DNA of 64,000 nt from Austropuccinia psidii (Eukaryota > Basidiomycota > Pucciniomycetes > Pucciniales > Sphaerophragmiaceae). Positions within the stretch are counted from its first letter, which is position 1. Each line of letters opens with the position of its first letter. The DNA lies in assembly GCA_023105745.1 (NCBI GenBank), contig JALGQZ010000018.1, positions 18,992,132 through 19,056,131 of the forward strand, in the 5' to 3' direction. The notes beneath the pieces are model-generated. The model was not told where the DNA came from, did not search any database, and saw only the letters and a list, made by a program, of their open reading frames with translations. The position numbers and the translations under genes are program-made. Positions 11,334 to 24,131 of the stretch are shown piece by piece.

Positions 11334-12998
11334 TTATTGAAGATTATTATACCAAGCATACATACTTTCATAAATTCCATTATTTAACCAAGAACATAAA
11401 CACATATTTGCCTCCACAGAATCACAGGAAAGTGATGTGCGTTTGTTAGTAATCAAGTTTCCAGCTTCTGAAGATACACGCTCACTAGGTGCTGAGGTTG
11501 TAGGTATTCCAAGGTAGTCTCTTGCAATTTTGGATAATATCGGAAACCTATTTTCGTGGCTCTTCCACCATTCAAGAATACATATTGAATAATGTGGTGA
11601 ATCAGTTTGTAAATATTCAAGAATTTCATTAGTTTTATTTTTTCGTTGGGACATTCTTTCTTCAAAAGGATGCAATTGCTTCAGATTAGTCGGAACTGTT
11701 TCAGAAACCTGAGGTTCTTGTGGAAATTGATTGTGTATTCAGAAGAATATTCAGCATATACTTCTTTGAGATGTTTGAGTGCTTCGTCCTTATATCTTAT
11801 TGGATTGGTATCACTGTTTCTTTCATCTTCTTGCAACAAATCATGCTGAGTAAATCATGTAAGCTTGAATCGTGGGTCAAGAATCAAGCATATAGCACAG
11901 GAATTTGATCTAATATTGTAATAGCTTTCAAGCTTTGAATATGCTTGATCAGCGGCATCGTAAAGCTGGGATTCCCTTGAGACTTCATTTTTTGTTTTTT
12001 GACATGTTTCAAGGATTAGTTGGTACCAAGGCATTACTAACCCAAGCGAGGGATAAGAATCGCCTTGAACTTCATTGGTTGCAGTGGCAAAGACCTTTAG
12101 AAATTCTGATATTTGTTCAAAAAATAGCCAGTCCTCTTCCAAAATTACATCCTGAATAGTTAGAAAGGAATGAAGTGAGATTTATTATACAGAAAAATAA
12201 TCAACTAGGCAGACGTACAAGGCGTATATCATGATGAATGTCTGCTTTTTCTATTGCCTGGGAAATCGTTTTCTGTTTCTTGCTGCTAAATGTTTTTTGG
12301 CTTGAACTTTTAAAGTTATTTGTTTTTCGCTTTGATGTTTGAGACTTATTGTACTCATAAATAAAATCATCAAAAGAGCTCTTCTGCTTTAATGCTGAAA
12401 AAAGCATTGAGTATGTTGAGTTCCATCTGGTGGAATTGTCAGCCATTGGCCGGTTTGGTGGCGCTTTATTTTTTTCACAAATGCTTTTGAAGTGTTCCCA
12501 TGAGGTGTTTGATCGACGTATTAAGTGAACCACCTTCTTAACCTTATCAATTGATCCATCAAGCTCTTTTAAAGAATCCTTTGCAGATAAGTTAAGAATA
12601 TGTGCAAAACATTGAATGTGTGAGTCAAAACCTTTCAACAAATTACTTTTAACAGCAAGGTCCAATAATGTTGTATTTGAGGAAGCATTATCCAATGTTA
12701 TGGCCATGATTCAATTACCAATGGATGAGATATCAAAACTATAAAAATCATTTGACAAATTGGACAAATCACTTTCAGTTTCTGAAGATGAATCACTTGA
12801 GGTATCTATTTCAATTGCATCACGCTTTGATCCCCTTGGCTTTTGAGAGTGTTCAATAAAGAAATCATTAAGCATATCCACGATTTTTGTGTATATGTTT
12901 TTACCAGTATGAGCTTCTGTGAACTTGGAAGATCCAACAGTTGCAGTGAATGGTTTCCAATCAGATTATATGTAATGAGCTGTGAGAGTAATATACGA
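11334..12998 (-). pseudogene. hAT transposase copy A, C-terminal two thirds
   Basis: This continues the N-terminal part at 24132-24729. The exon 1 remainder reads the second catalytic-Asp motif ITLDNASSNTT, then QCFAHILNL and NSTRWNSTY. An intron (GTACGT..CAG, about 12148-12214) matches that of copy B. Exon 2 (11334-12147) ends with the hATC dimerisation block: ILSKIARDYLGIPTTSAPSE, ITNKRTSLS and VEANMCL. Lesions: TGA at the codon that is CAA in copy B (12712-12714 region), TGA for Trp near 11853 and a frameshift near 11700. The 5' end was removed by the nested LTR element at 12999. Confidence 0.9.
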
Positions 12999-14855
12999 TG
13001 TAAAACTCCTTTTAGTGTGGGATTGGATAAGGCAGTCCTTGAGGGGGAAATCACAGGTAAACAGTTTTGAATTGCTGAAATAATCCTGTAACCAAGGGTT
13101 CTAATGGTGTTTTAGCTGCTCCTCTGAATATACTAAACAATCTCCCTACAGAGCTCACAAATCAATATTTAAGATTGTGGCTTTACAACTAGAGAAGACT
13201 TTTCAGCAGTCTCTATCAGACCTATTCAATAATCAGACTAATGATGAAATAATAATAATTTCAAATAATAAATTTGTAGGTGATTTCAAGATGATAAGAT
13301 AATAATTGAGTAGATAAATAATAGATAAAATAGTACTGAGTGGTGATTTAAAGTTGTTTTCTTTGTTGAAGGTATTTTGTTTCATGGATAATAGTTCAAT
13401 ATGAGAAAATTTAGTAATAGTGATAATATAATAATATTGTTTGGTAGTTTTAAATAGTTGTTGTTGGTAAATAATTTTGATAATATGTAAAATATATTTT
13501 GTGATAATAATAATAGTGATAAAGATTTTCTTCTAGTGAGAAGAGTATAATATAAATATTTTGTTGAATATGAATATTTCACTAATAGATGAATTTATAA
13601 TATAGGCAGACCTACTGTTAACTACAGCTATTTATAAACCACTATTTAGTGTAATTTAATAACAATAATTTCTAGATTAACCTACTAGTAAGGGATGAAT
13701 AATTATTCTCCTTCTTGGTATATAATTATTTGCATGAAGAAAGAGGAGAAAAATGAGAGAGAGGCCCCTTTTTATGTTGTGAGAAGTACCCATGGGCTCT
13801 CCATGTAAAGTGTTATTCTTGCCCTTGAGATAATTTTGCTGGTGTAGATTTTTTGTAACAAAAGTCAGATGACCTATCTGCTACACTGTATTAGTAATCT
13901 TGCACAGCCTTGAGAGATTAATGCTAGTGTGTAAAATTGAGAATGGTGTCATATGACTGAGATATTTTTTCCATTTGTTTGGTCAAAATGAAGTTTGAGA
14001 TGTTTTTCTTGGTGGGGATTATGATAAAAATATCAGGTGACTTCTCTTTTGCACTGCTTTAGTCAGCTTGCATAGCCTTGAGGAATTAATTCTGGTGAGT
14101 TAAGGATGAAGGTGGTGTCATGTGAATAAGCCCCTGTATAATTTGTTTGTAAGATTTATTTAGTTCCAGGTGATTATGCTGTGTAATGTGGGGATATCTT
14201 GGGTTTTAATTCTTGATTACTTTAATTGCTGTGTGGTTTACAGTTTAGTGTATTCCCCTTGCATGCAGCTGGTTGAAATTGAATTGAGTTGTATTTGATG
14301 ATCCTGAGGCTGTGTACTGTACAGATCTTATGCATCTAGACTGCATAAGTCTTATTTGGGCTCCTGTATTGTTTTGTAATTTTTTAAGTTTTTAGTGGCT
14401 TTTCCCATGTATTGAGTTGAATTGGATACTGTCATGTGATCCTTGTGTCACATTAACTGTATTTGGTTACTGTGATTCTTAGTAATATTATCTTCTTGAT
14501 GGATTTAGAGTGGATATAATGTTACAATGTTGCTTTTCCCATGTAATTTTGAGTTTCTGTTTGTATTAAGCCTATTGTTGATTCTGTAAGGCTTATATGT
14601 AGGTTTTCTTGTATAATTCCATAATATTGGATTCCCCTATTATTTATTTGATTGTAGAAATATGTTGATTATTTCAATTCTGAATGCCAAATCTTCCATT
14701 CCTCCCTACTATTGATGTTATTCCTGAGTGTGTGTGATCTTTAATCATGTCCTTTGAGTGGTGATTTCCTGAATTAGTCATTGGGATCTTGATTTTCCAA
14801 CTTTTAATTTCCAAAAAAATCTCTTGAAACTGGTAAAAAGGTATGGAATACCACA
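12999..14855 (-). repeat. 3' LTR of the gag-only element
   Basis: On the plus strand it starts TGTAAAACTCC and ends GGAATACCACA, nearly identical to 22276-24131. Differences are scattered single bases. It lies on the polypurine side, so it is the 3' LTR of the minus-strand element. No ORF of note. Confidence 0.92.
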
Positions 14856-14870
14856 TCCCCCTCTCCATTT
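14856..14870 (-). other. Polypurine tract of the gag-only element
   Basis: On the minus strand AAATGGAGAGGGGGA ends exactly at the TGTGGTATTCC start of the 3' LTR. Two more near-copies lie inside the element at about 15108-15122 and 15998-16013. Confidence 0.8.
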
Positions 14871-15204
14871 AATGCTGTCCCCAGCATTCCAGTTTCAAGT
14901 ACAGTATCCTGGGTCTATAAGTGAGAACTTTCCTCCTTTAATTTTTTATTTCAATAAATTCAGTTGATAATTCCCTTTATGGCTTGTTATATTGATTTTG
15001 AATCTCCATATCTTCTTATTTGATTTGGACCCTGTTGTTTCTTCTTGTTTGTTTGTTTATCCATGTTAATGTTGTCCTATATCATCAATATTGATTTAGG
15101 GTGATTTCCCTCTCCATTTGATAAAAATTCTTCCAGCTACTGATAAATTATCTTGATTAAATATTTCCACCAATCTTTTCCATAAAAATAAACCAAAGAA
15201 TATG

Positions 15205-15785
15205 GTACAGTTTAAGGTCTTGTCCAGGACCTCTTCTTGAATTCTTGAAGTTTGTTTGATAAGAAAGATGATTTAGACAGTTTGAGGTCTTATCAAGGAC
15301 CTTGTCTTGATGTAATTTTGTTTAATGATGGACAAAAATAAAGAAAATTGAGATATTTAGACAGCTTAAGGTCTTATCAAGGACCTTTTCTTGAGTTGAA
15401 TGTTGTTGAAGTGTCTTGATGACAGATAAATCAATGGTTCAGAAAGTTTAAGATCTTATCTAGGACCTCTTCTTGAGTTAATTTGTTGGTGTTAAATAAA
15501 AAAGTGGAATATTCAGACAGTTTAAGGTCATATGAAGGACCTTTGCTTGAATTCTTGAAGTTTCTTTGATAAAAAAAGATTTAGACAGTTTTAAGGTCTT
15601 ATCAAGGACCTTTTCTTGAGTTGATTTTGTTGAATGGTATTAATAAAAGATAAAGTAATTATTCAGACAGTTTAAGGTCTTATCTAGGACCTTTTCTGAA
15701 ATTGATTTTTGTTGAAGTGTCTTGATGAAAGATAAAATAATAATTCAGACAGTTTAAGGTCTTATCTAGGACCTCATCTTGAGTT
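15205..15785 (-). repeat. Eight imperfect tandem repeats with a GGTC..GACC hairpin core
   Basis: A unit of about 65-90 bp recurs eight times, each with the core CAGTTTAAGGTCTTATC then AAGGACCTTTTCTTGA (starts near 15207, 15275, 15360, 15441, 15518, 15583, 15666, 15748). AGGTC and GACCT flank about 8 bases, so each core can form a short hairpin. The array lies in the 3' untranslated part of the gag-only element, between gag-protease and the 3' LTR. Confidence 0.85.
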
Positions 15786-15841
15786 TTGAGTTGTGTTTTG
15801 AAATATCTGCTTAATTGGATTTGTTTTGTCCCCTCCTTCCT

Positions 15842-15842
<1 letters not shown>

Positions 15843-15872
<30 letters not shown>
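15843..15872. repeat. Poly-T run
   Basis: A run of about 28 T. Similar T- and A-runs and TA microsatellites continue to 16880, with ACTGTACTGTA-type motifs repeated near 16345, 16496 and 16672. This is the non-coding 3' region of the gag-only element. Confidence 0.8.
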
Positions 15873-15875
<3 letters not shown>

Positions 15876-16907
15876 TCGACTAGTGTCAAGGCCTAATATC
15901 CAACTTCTGTACCCTTTAGTAGTATTAACCCCTGTCATCCTCTTCATGACAACTTTAAACTTCATTTCCAACTGATGATTATTAAATGGGTGGGCACCCC
16001 CCTCTCCATTTAATAATTGTGACCTACTTTCCATCTTTTATAATAATGATGATATTTTCTTTCTTTTTTTTTTCTAGTAATTAATGAATTAAAAAATAAT
16101 AATTCATAATTTAAATAATTTTATCAATTATATAATGAATAAATAAAAATAAGAAAAATATATTTAATTTTAAATGTTCAAAGTTTTTTTTTTTTTTTAA
16201 AAAAAGTAACTGGGTGTGAATACTCCAAATTTGAAGTATTTGGTTTTGTTTTCTAGCCACGGGTTATTCTTTTCTTGACTGTTCAATCTAACTTCTACTG
16301 TCTGTTTATCATTTTGATTTTTTTTTTTTTTCTTGTAACTTCTACACTGTACTGTATAGTACAGTACTCTTCTTTTCCCATCGCGTTCAATGCTTTTTTT
16401 TTCATATAATTTTTTATTATTTTATATTTTTGTTTTTTTTTTAGAAAATAAAAAATAATAAAAAATAAAAGAAATTTTTTTTTTTGGTGCGATGTACAGT
16501 GCTGTACCCTTCTCTTTCCATCGCAATCAATTGTTTTTCCTTTTTTTTGATTTTTTTTTTTTTTATTATATTTTATATATATATATTATTATTATTTTTT
16601 GTTGATTAGGAAAAAAAATAAAAATAAAAGTAAAAAAATTAATAATTAATTAATTACTTTTCCTTAATGTACAGTACTGTACTCTTCCTATTTAGTGCTG
16701 ATCAATCTTTTTTTTTTTTTTTTTATTATTTAAAATAAGATAAGTAATTTTTTTTTTTAAAAAAAAAATAAAAATAAAAATAATAATAATAATAATAAAA
16801 ATTGAAAAAGTTCTCTTTGATTTTTTTTTTTTTTGTTTTTTTTTAAGAAAAATTATACTTGAAAACTTGTTTTTTTATATTTATTTTATTTTTTATTATG
16901 TTTGTGA

Positions 16908-19900
16908 TCATTGAGGATGTGAGAATTTATTGTCAAGATTATTCTTGAATTTGGCCTTCTTGGCTGTAAGTTCATTTCTTCTTTCTTGATTGAGATACTG
17001 ATCTTGAAACCCTTCTTTGTTACCCAAATGATCATGATTGGTATTTTTTTTGTTATTATTTTGTTTCCTGTCCTTATTTTGTGTTGAACTTTGATATTGC
17101 CTCGCCAAATGGGCTTGCAAGCTTGGGTATAGCTTTTTATTCTGAGTAATCCAAAAATATTCCTTTTCTTCCTTGGTGAGTTTTTCTTTTTTACTGGCTG
17201 TTTTTTCATTTGGTGCTTTCTTTATTTCTTCTAGCCATTTTACATGTTGGGTTGAGCATTGATGATCTTGTTCAGCTATTTTTTACCATTCCAGGTTGCA
17301 ATTTTCATTTCTCAAAGGCTGCCAATTGGTATAGCCTTCCCAGGGAAATTGGTCCTCTGTAAGTAAAATTCCATCTGCTTCAAGTTCTTCCATATTTTGC
17401 TGTTTTAATAAAGCTTCTTTATCCTGTTTCTTCTGTCTGTTACTGATGTCTTCATTTATTTCTTCATTTTTATTCATTTGGATTTCTTTGGTTTTGTCCA
17501 AAGAAAAGTAATTTGTTTCCAAATTCAAATTTGAATTATATTTATCAGAGTGATGGTGTGGAGTAGGTGGGTATTCTTCTTTGGAATTGGTTCAATGATA
17601 TATAGAATTTGACGTATATATTTCATTTGGCTCTGATTTGTTTTCCACACAATCTTCTGTGTTTGTTGGGTAAGTGAATTTTTTATGAATGTCCATTTCC
17701 TCTTTATTTTGACCTATTTGTGTACTGAAATAATTGTTTTCTTCCTTTTTATGTTGCAGAATTTTTTTATTTTGAATTGAAGCCTGATATCTGTATGCCA
17801 AATGTAATGGTAAATTGGAGGATAATTTTTGATTTGGGGCAATCCTATCATATGGTTTTGCCCTTCTTCTTTTCTTCTTATAAGATATTTGACTTATCCC
17901 TTTGACCAAGTTCCTTTTGACATTTTTATTTTCTCTTCCAAGATAATTTTTATGTTGTGGTGAGTGTCCATGATGGTGAGTTATTTTATGTTCATGTTCT
18001 TTTGCTTGAATACTGATGTTGGTAGGATCTTTGGATCTTGATCTAATTGAATCTTCATTCTTGGTAATTTTACTTTCTTTTTCTAAAGTTACCACTTTCT
18101 TGCTAGCTTTATTTTCAGGTTGGATTTCCTTATTCAACTCTATGCTTGGGTGGAAAGCTTTAAAGTGTTGAGGATATTGTAGGAATATTGGATCCTTATT
18201 GGGTGTGTGGATATGACATAGGTTATTTTCTTTGGGAAGATAAGTCTCTGATTCTTCTTTTGGTTCTTGAATGAGTTCTTTTGCCAATTCTTTTTCTGAT
18301 TCTCCTATCCCAATTTTTGACTTCTTTAGATTTTGTTTGATAATATCTTTGTTTTCCATAATAAGCCTTGGGTCAATGTTTACCATATTTGGGGGAAAAG
18401 GTTGAAAATTGTTGTCCTGCTTGTGTGAAGCTTCTGGTTGGATTAAATTTGAAAATAAAATTGGTGGACTGGTTACTTCTTGTGGTAAGAGTGATTTACC
18501 TTCATCCTCATAATTTTTGATGTTGGGTTTTGTGGATGCTTTCTTTGAGGTTGCTTGACAATAATCATTTCCATTTGTTTGTTGATTATCAATTATATTT
18601 TCCAAGCTTTTATTTAATTCTGTAGATTCTTTAGGTTTTGAGGTTGAGTCCATACTTTCTTCCTGAACTATAGGATTGTCTTGAGGTTGGAGGTCTTTTT
18701 TTATGGTAATCTTGTATCTGAGAGAAATTCCTTTTAAGGAATTTAATTCTGATGTATCAGGATGAGAGTCCAAATTCCTTGCTTCTGCTGTGACATTAAT
18801 TATTGACATAACTGGCTTTACACTTGATTTCCAATTATTTTTGAATATTTCTTTTGAAAGGGATTTCAATGCTTTGATAGGTGAAAAGAGTTTGGTGAGT
18901 GGTTTTCTTCTGATTTCTTCAGGATTTTTGAGATTATAACTGTTGATGGCTTGAGATATTTGGTGACAAGTAGTTCCATTTTCTCTTCTTGGAATTGTAA
19001 TTCCTGTAAGATTTATTCCTTCAGGCTTTGGCTTGATATTTTCTATATTAACTGGGGCTAATTCCATTTTTATATCCCTTTTTCCTTCAGATTTAATTAT
19101 TTCTTCTTCCTTAAATACTTGGTTAGGATGTTTTTCTGAAATTGCCTGATTGTTGGAACTTGGTCCTTTTTCTACTGGTAATTCTTTCCAATCTTCCAAT
19201 TTAGATACTGCACATGTTTCCATTCCTGCTGGTGGGTTTTCTCTCCATCCTACTTTCTGTGGTGAACAAATTGGTAAGCAAAGCCTTCTTCCATCTGGCT
19301 CTATATAACTGAATATTTCCCCCTTTTGTTGAGAAAAGTCTAATCTGATGTTATTGTCTGCAAGGAAGGGCCTTCCCAATACTGTGTGTACTGCTCCCCT
19401 TGCTACAAAAAGGTGTATATTTCTTTCTTCCCCAGTGACTAAAGTAATTGGGGTAAATTCTGCTAACCCAAAAATTGAAGTACAGTGACCACCAATTCCC
19501 CTTAAATTCATGTTGAGACATTTTGTGGTGAGTCCTGCTTTTATTGCTGAATCTTCTGGTATTATGTTCAATTCTGATCCTGTATCTACTAATGCCATTA
19601 TTTCATGTCCTTCTTCACCTAGGTACACTTGCATAAATCCCAATGGACAGGCATAATGTAGTTTGGGCTGTTCATAATCTCCTAAATGGTGGTTTATGAG
19701 TTTGGTTTGAATTTCTTTTGTGTCCAGTGAGTTGATTGAGTTTCTTTCTTCTGTTGTCAATTTTTTAAGCTGGTTGATAACTTTGGGTGACATGATAAGA
19801 ACTTGTTCTAAGGTGAGATTTATTTTCTGATCCAAAACCTTTTTGATAATTTGACTCATAACCTCTTGGAATTCTGTGTGTTCTTGCTTGATATCCTTGT

Positions 19901-22260
19901 TTTTAACAGTATTTTGAGTCAATTCCTGCTTCTTTTCAGAATCCTGTTTTTCTTTAACTTCTGGGCTAACTTCTTCTTCACCTTTGATCTCTTGAGGATT
20001 TTTGAATTTGGTGGGAATAATTGTTTTTTCCACTGTTCCATGTTCATCTTCAATATAGGCTCCAGGTATGTTTGGTTTCTTTTTTAGTGGTGTTTCCATT
20101 ATTTTTGGTAATGACTTTGTTGGTTCTTGACTTGGATGCTCATTTCTTGAGGATCTTTGTTTGGTGTTTCTCAATCCACAATTATTGAGAAATGGATCAT
20201 TTGCTGATGATATAGTTGGTGGCTGCCAGCTTCCCCAATCTTCAATTTTGGCTATAGCTGTTGAAATGTCATTTTTCTTTACTTGTATTAGGTTTACTTC
20301 TTTAGGTTGGTGTGTCGATTCTTTAGCTTCATTTTCTTTTCTTTTCTTGGTAAGTTCTTCCTGTTCTTTTGCAAAGTCTTCCACTAACTTCTTTGGGGAT
20401 ATTTTTCCATCTGTTGGTACTCTTTGCCAATTGGGAAACAAGAATCCACCTCCTTGTTGGCTGACCCATTTTTTATTTTGATCTTCAAAGAGGTAGTTGC
20501 ATCTATTTACTTAATGTCCTTCTTCAAGACAGTAATAACATTTTACATAAGGTCTTGGTATGTTCTGGGCTGGTGTATAAGGAATATGCTTTTGTGAAAA
20601 AAGTGGTAAGTTGTCTTTTGGGTACCTTGATTGATTTTCCTGCTTGAGTACCTGACCTGTTTTATTTTGGGGTAGTACTGCTTCTGTCAATTCTTTAATT
20701 TGCTTCATGAAGTCTTTTATTTCCTTCTTTTCTTCTTGATCCTGAATCCTGGGTCTTTGTTGTTCTTTAATTTTATTGTTAAGTTCCTTCAGGTTTTTTA
20801 AGGCATTTTCCATGGTGTCATCTTCAAATTTAACTTTCTTTTCTTGTGCCTTATCTAAATAATCATAGTTGAGTTCCTCCTGAGAAATTTTATCTTCTAC
20901 TCTATCCCTTGATATGATCACAGTTTCTAGTTCTTGCTCTATATAGCTCTTCAACACTTTCATTTCTGGTACAATATATCCACCATCCCTTGCTTGGATC
21001 ATGACCTTATCTCTTCTCATCTCCTTAATTATGGAAGTCCTAATTTCAGGTGAAAGACTTTCATAGAGCTCTTCATTGTGCTCAACTTCCCTTCTAATAT
21101 ATCCATATTTGTACAGATAATTTGTGATCTTTTCATATTCTCCAATAAATCTCTTCTATTCAGCTAGGTTTCTAATTCCTCCTGCTCTTTTGGTATTAGT
21201 GAAAAGCTTCTCCAAAGATTCTGGTCTATATCTTCTGTCTGGCTCTACTCTTCCCCATTCTGTAGTAAGTTCTTCTTTGAGGTTTGTCCAGTTCTTCTCT
21301 TCATAACCTTGCATTGCTTCAATTTTCTCCTTAACTTCTTCAGATGCTGACATAAAAATAACTTGTCTTGCTATATCTTCTCCACTAGCTCCTTCAATTT
21401 CAGCTGCTGCTTCCACTCTTTTTATGAATTTTTCTACTTCATTACCATCAAAAACAAGATTATAATCTTTAGCTCTTATCTTAACAATAGGAGATGTTAC
21501 CTTAGGAATTTCCTTTTGTAATGTACTTGGATGGTTTGGTGTAGTTAAAAATACCTTCTTTGGGAGACTTTGTGATCTTTGTTCTGTTTTGGGTGTGGAT
21601 GTTGCTCTAGGGCCAGGTGTAGGTGATATTGGTGAATCTTCAGGCCTAACATGCCTTGGTAATGTTTGTTCACTTGGACTGGCTCCAGGTGTGTAAGATG
21701 TTTGTTCCCTTCTTTTTCCTTTCTTTTTACTTTGTGTTAATAATAAATCTTGCATTTTCTTCATAAGACTTTGGATCTGTACTGTTTGATCTTCCTCTTC
21801 ACTTTCTTCTGCATACTGTCCTTCTACAGTATCTTCAGGTAATGGTGGTAAGTCAGATGTTGATTGTTGATTCATTTCTACTTGGTAAACTGATCCTTTA
21901 AATTCTTTTGTACTCTGTTTGTTTTTCTTTGCTTCTTGAATGAACTTGAAGAAAAATCTCCTTAATTCTTCTTTTTCCTTCTGTTCTGTTCTTGGTGTTG
22001 CAATAAGTAAATCAATATCCTTGGGTGTTTGATTTTCTGGTGTTCCTTCTTTTAATGGATAATAAAAATGGTATGATTGATTTGAGGATTGTGATGGTGA
22101 TGATGATTTGGAATGTGATTTGTTTCCAGGTTCCAGATTGTATGAGAGTGTTGATGGTTAATTCTTGATAATGATAATTACTTTTGTGAGTTATGTTGAT
22201 TTGATTATCTGCTTTCTTGATTATTGACTGATTGTTGAATGTTGAAGTTGAACTGGCCAC
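16908..22260 (-). pseudogene. Gag-protease polyprotein of the LTR element, with a long disordered tail, broken
   Basis: The likely start is ATG at 22258-22260 (MASSTSTF); a frameshift near 22150 leads into the main frame. In order: a Ty3-type Gag domain (FDGNEVEKFIKRVEAAAEIEG, 21300-21480), a CX2CX4HX4C zinc knuckle (20490-20545), then an aspartic protease with MALVDTGSELNIIP near 19590 and VLGRPFLADNNIRL near 19370. After it come about 800 residues rich in Lys, Glu, Asn, Gln and Pro, without domain motifs. One frame runs throughout, interrupted by stops at 21156-21158, 20511-20513 (inside the zinc knuckle), 17592-17594 and 17283-17285. No YXDD or DD35E motif follows where pol would be expected. 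Confidence 0.83.
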
Positions 22261-22273
22261 TGTTGGGACACCA
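22256..22273 (-). other. Primer-binding site of the gag-only element
   Basis: Two bases inside the 5' LTR the minus strand reads TGGTGTCCCAACAGTGG. A TGG start matches the CCA end of a tRNA primer. The tRNA cannot be named without a tRNA set. Confidence 0.7.
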
Positions 22274-22275
22274 GA

Positions 22276-24131
22276 TGTGGAACTCCTTTTAGTGTGGGAT
22301 TTGATAAGGCAGTCCTTGAGGGGGAAATCACAGGTAAACAGTTTTGAATTGCTGAAATAATCCTGTAACCAAGGGTGCTAATGGTGTTTTAGCTGCCCCT
22401 CTGAATATACTAAACAATCTCCCTACAGAGCTCACAAATCAATATTTAAGATTGTGGCTTTACAACTAGAGAAGACTTTTCAGCAGTCTCTATCAGACCT
22501 ATTCAATAATCAGACTAATGATGAAATAATAATAATTTTAAATAATAAATTTGTAGGTGATTTCAAGATGATAAGATAATAATTGAGTAGATAAATAATA
22601 GATAAAATAGTACTGAGTGGTGATTTTAAGTTGTTTTCTTTGTTGAAGGTATTTTGTTTCATGGATAATAGTTCAATATGAGAAAATTTAGTAATAGTGA
22701 TAATATAATAATATTGTTTGGTAGTTTTAAATAGTTGTTGTTGGTAAATAATTTTGATAATATGTAAAATATATTTTGTGATAATAATAATAGTGATAAA
22801 GATTTTCTTCTAGTGAGAAGAGTATAATATAAATATTCTGTTGAATATGAATATTTCACTAATAGATGAATTTATAATATAGGCAGACCTACTGTTAACT
22901 ACAGCTATTTATAAACCACTATTTAGTGTAATTTAATAACAATAATTTCTAGATTAACCTACTAGTAAGGGATGAATAATTATTCTCCTTCTTGGTATAT
23001 AATTATTTGCATGAAGAAAGAGGAGAAAAATGAGAGAGAGGCCCCTTTTTATGTTGTGAGAAGTACCCATGGGCTCTCCATGTAAAGTGTTATTCTTGCC
23101 CTTGAGATAATTTTGCTGGTGTAGATTTTTTGTAACAAAAGTCAGATGACCTATCTGCTACACTGTATTAGTAATCTTGCACAGCCTTGAGAGATTAATG
23201 CTAGTGTGTAAAATTGAGAATGGTGTCATATGACTGAGATATTCTTTCCATTTGTTTGGTCAAAATGAAGTTTGAGATGTTTTTCTTGGTGGGGATTATG
23301 ATAAAAATATCAGGTGACTTCTCTTTTGCACTGCTTTAGTCAGCTTGCATAGCCTTGAGGAATTAATGCTGGTGAGTTAAGGATGAAGGTGGTGTCATGT
23401 GAATAAGCCCCTGTATAATTTGTTTGTAAGATTTATTTAGTTCCAGGTGATTATGCTGTGTAATGTGGGGATATCTTGGGTTTTAATTCTTGATTACTGT
23501 AATTGCTGTGTGGTTTACAGTTTAGTGTATTCCCCTTGCATGCAGCTGGTTGAAATTGAATTGAGTTGTATTTGATGATCCTGAGGCTGTGTACTGTACA
23601 GATCTTATGCATCTAGACTGCATAAGTCTTATTTGGGCTCCTGTATTGTTTTGTAATTTTTTAAGTTTTTAGTGGCTTTTCCCATGTATTGAGCTGAATT
23701 GGATACTGTCATGTGATCCTTGTGTCACATGAACTGTATTTGGTTACTGTGATTCTTAGTAATATAATCTTCTTGATGGATTTAGAGTGGATATAATGTT
23801 ACAATGTTGCTTTTCCCATGTAATTTTGAGTTTCTGTTTGTATTAAGCCTATTGTTGATTCTGTAAGGCTTATATGTAGGTTTTCTTGTATAATTCCATA
23901 ATATTGGATTCCCCTATTATTTATTTGATTGTAGAAATATGTTGATTATTTCAATTCTGAATGCCAAATCTTCCATTCCTCCATACTATTGATGTTATTC
24001 CTGAGTGTGTGTGATCTTTAATCATGTCCTTTGAGTGGTGATTTCCTGAATTAGTCATTGGGATCTTGATTTTTAACTTTTAATTTCCAAAAAAATCTCT
24101 TGAAACTGGTAAAAAGGTATGGAATACCACA
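22276..24131 (-). repeat. 5' LTR of the gag-only element
   Basis: On the plus strand TGTGGAACTCC ... GGAATACCACA, nearly identical to 12999-14855. It is the 5' LTR of the minus-strand element and would hold its promoter. Confidence 0.92.

Larger units (their letters stand above)
12999..24131 (-). mobile_element. Nested LTR retroelement with gag-protease only (TR-GAG-like), minus strand
   Basis: Two LTRs of 1857 and 1856 bp bound a 7.4-kb interior with a primer-binding site, a gag-protease frame and a polypurine tract. No reverse transcriptase, RNase H or integrase motif was found in any frame, so it must borrow these enzymes. The target in copy B is uninterrupted (ATATACAACATTCC); here the flanks are ACGA and AAAA, an imperfect 4-bp duplication. 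The LTRs differ at only a few positions by eye, so this is a young insertion relative to its host. Confidence 0.87.

Noticed and set aside
11646..12159. Plus-strand frames opposite the hAT transposase
   Set aside because: Antisense shadows of the transposase; not supported by any motif.
21156..21158. TAG between Gag and the next part as programmed readthrough
   Set aside because: Three further in-frame stops, one inside the zinc knuckle, fit ordinary decay better.
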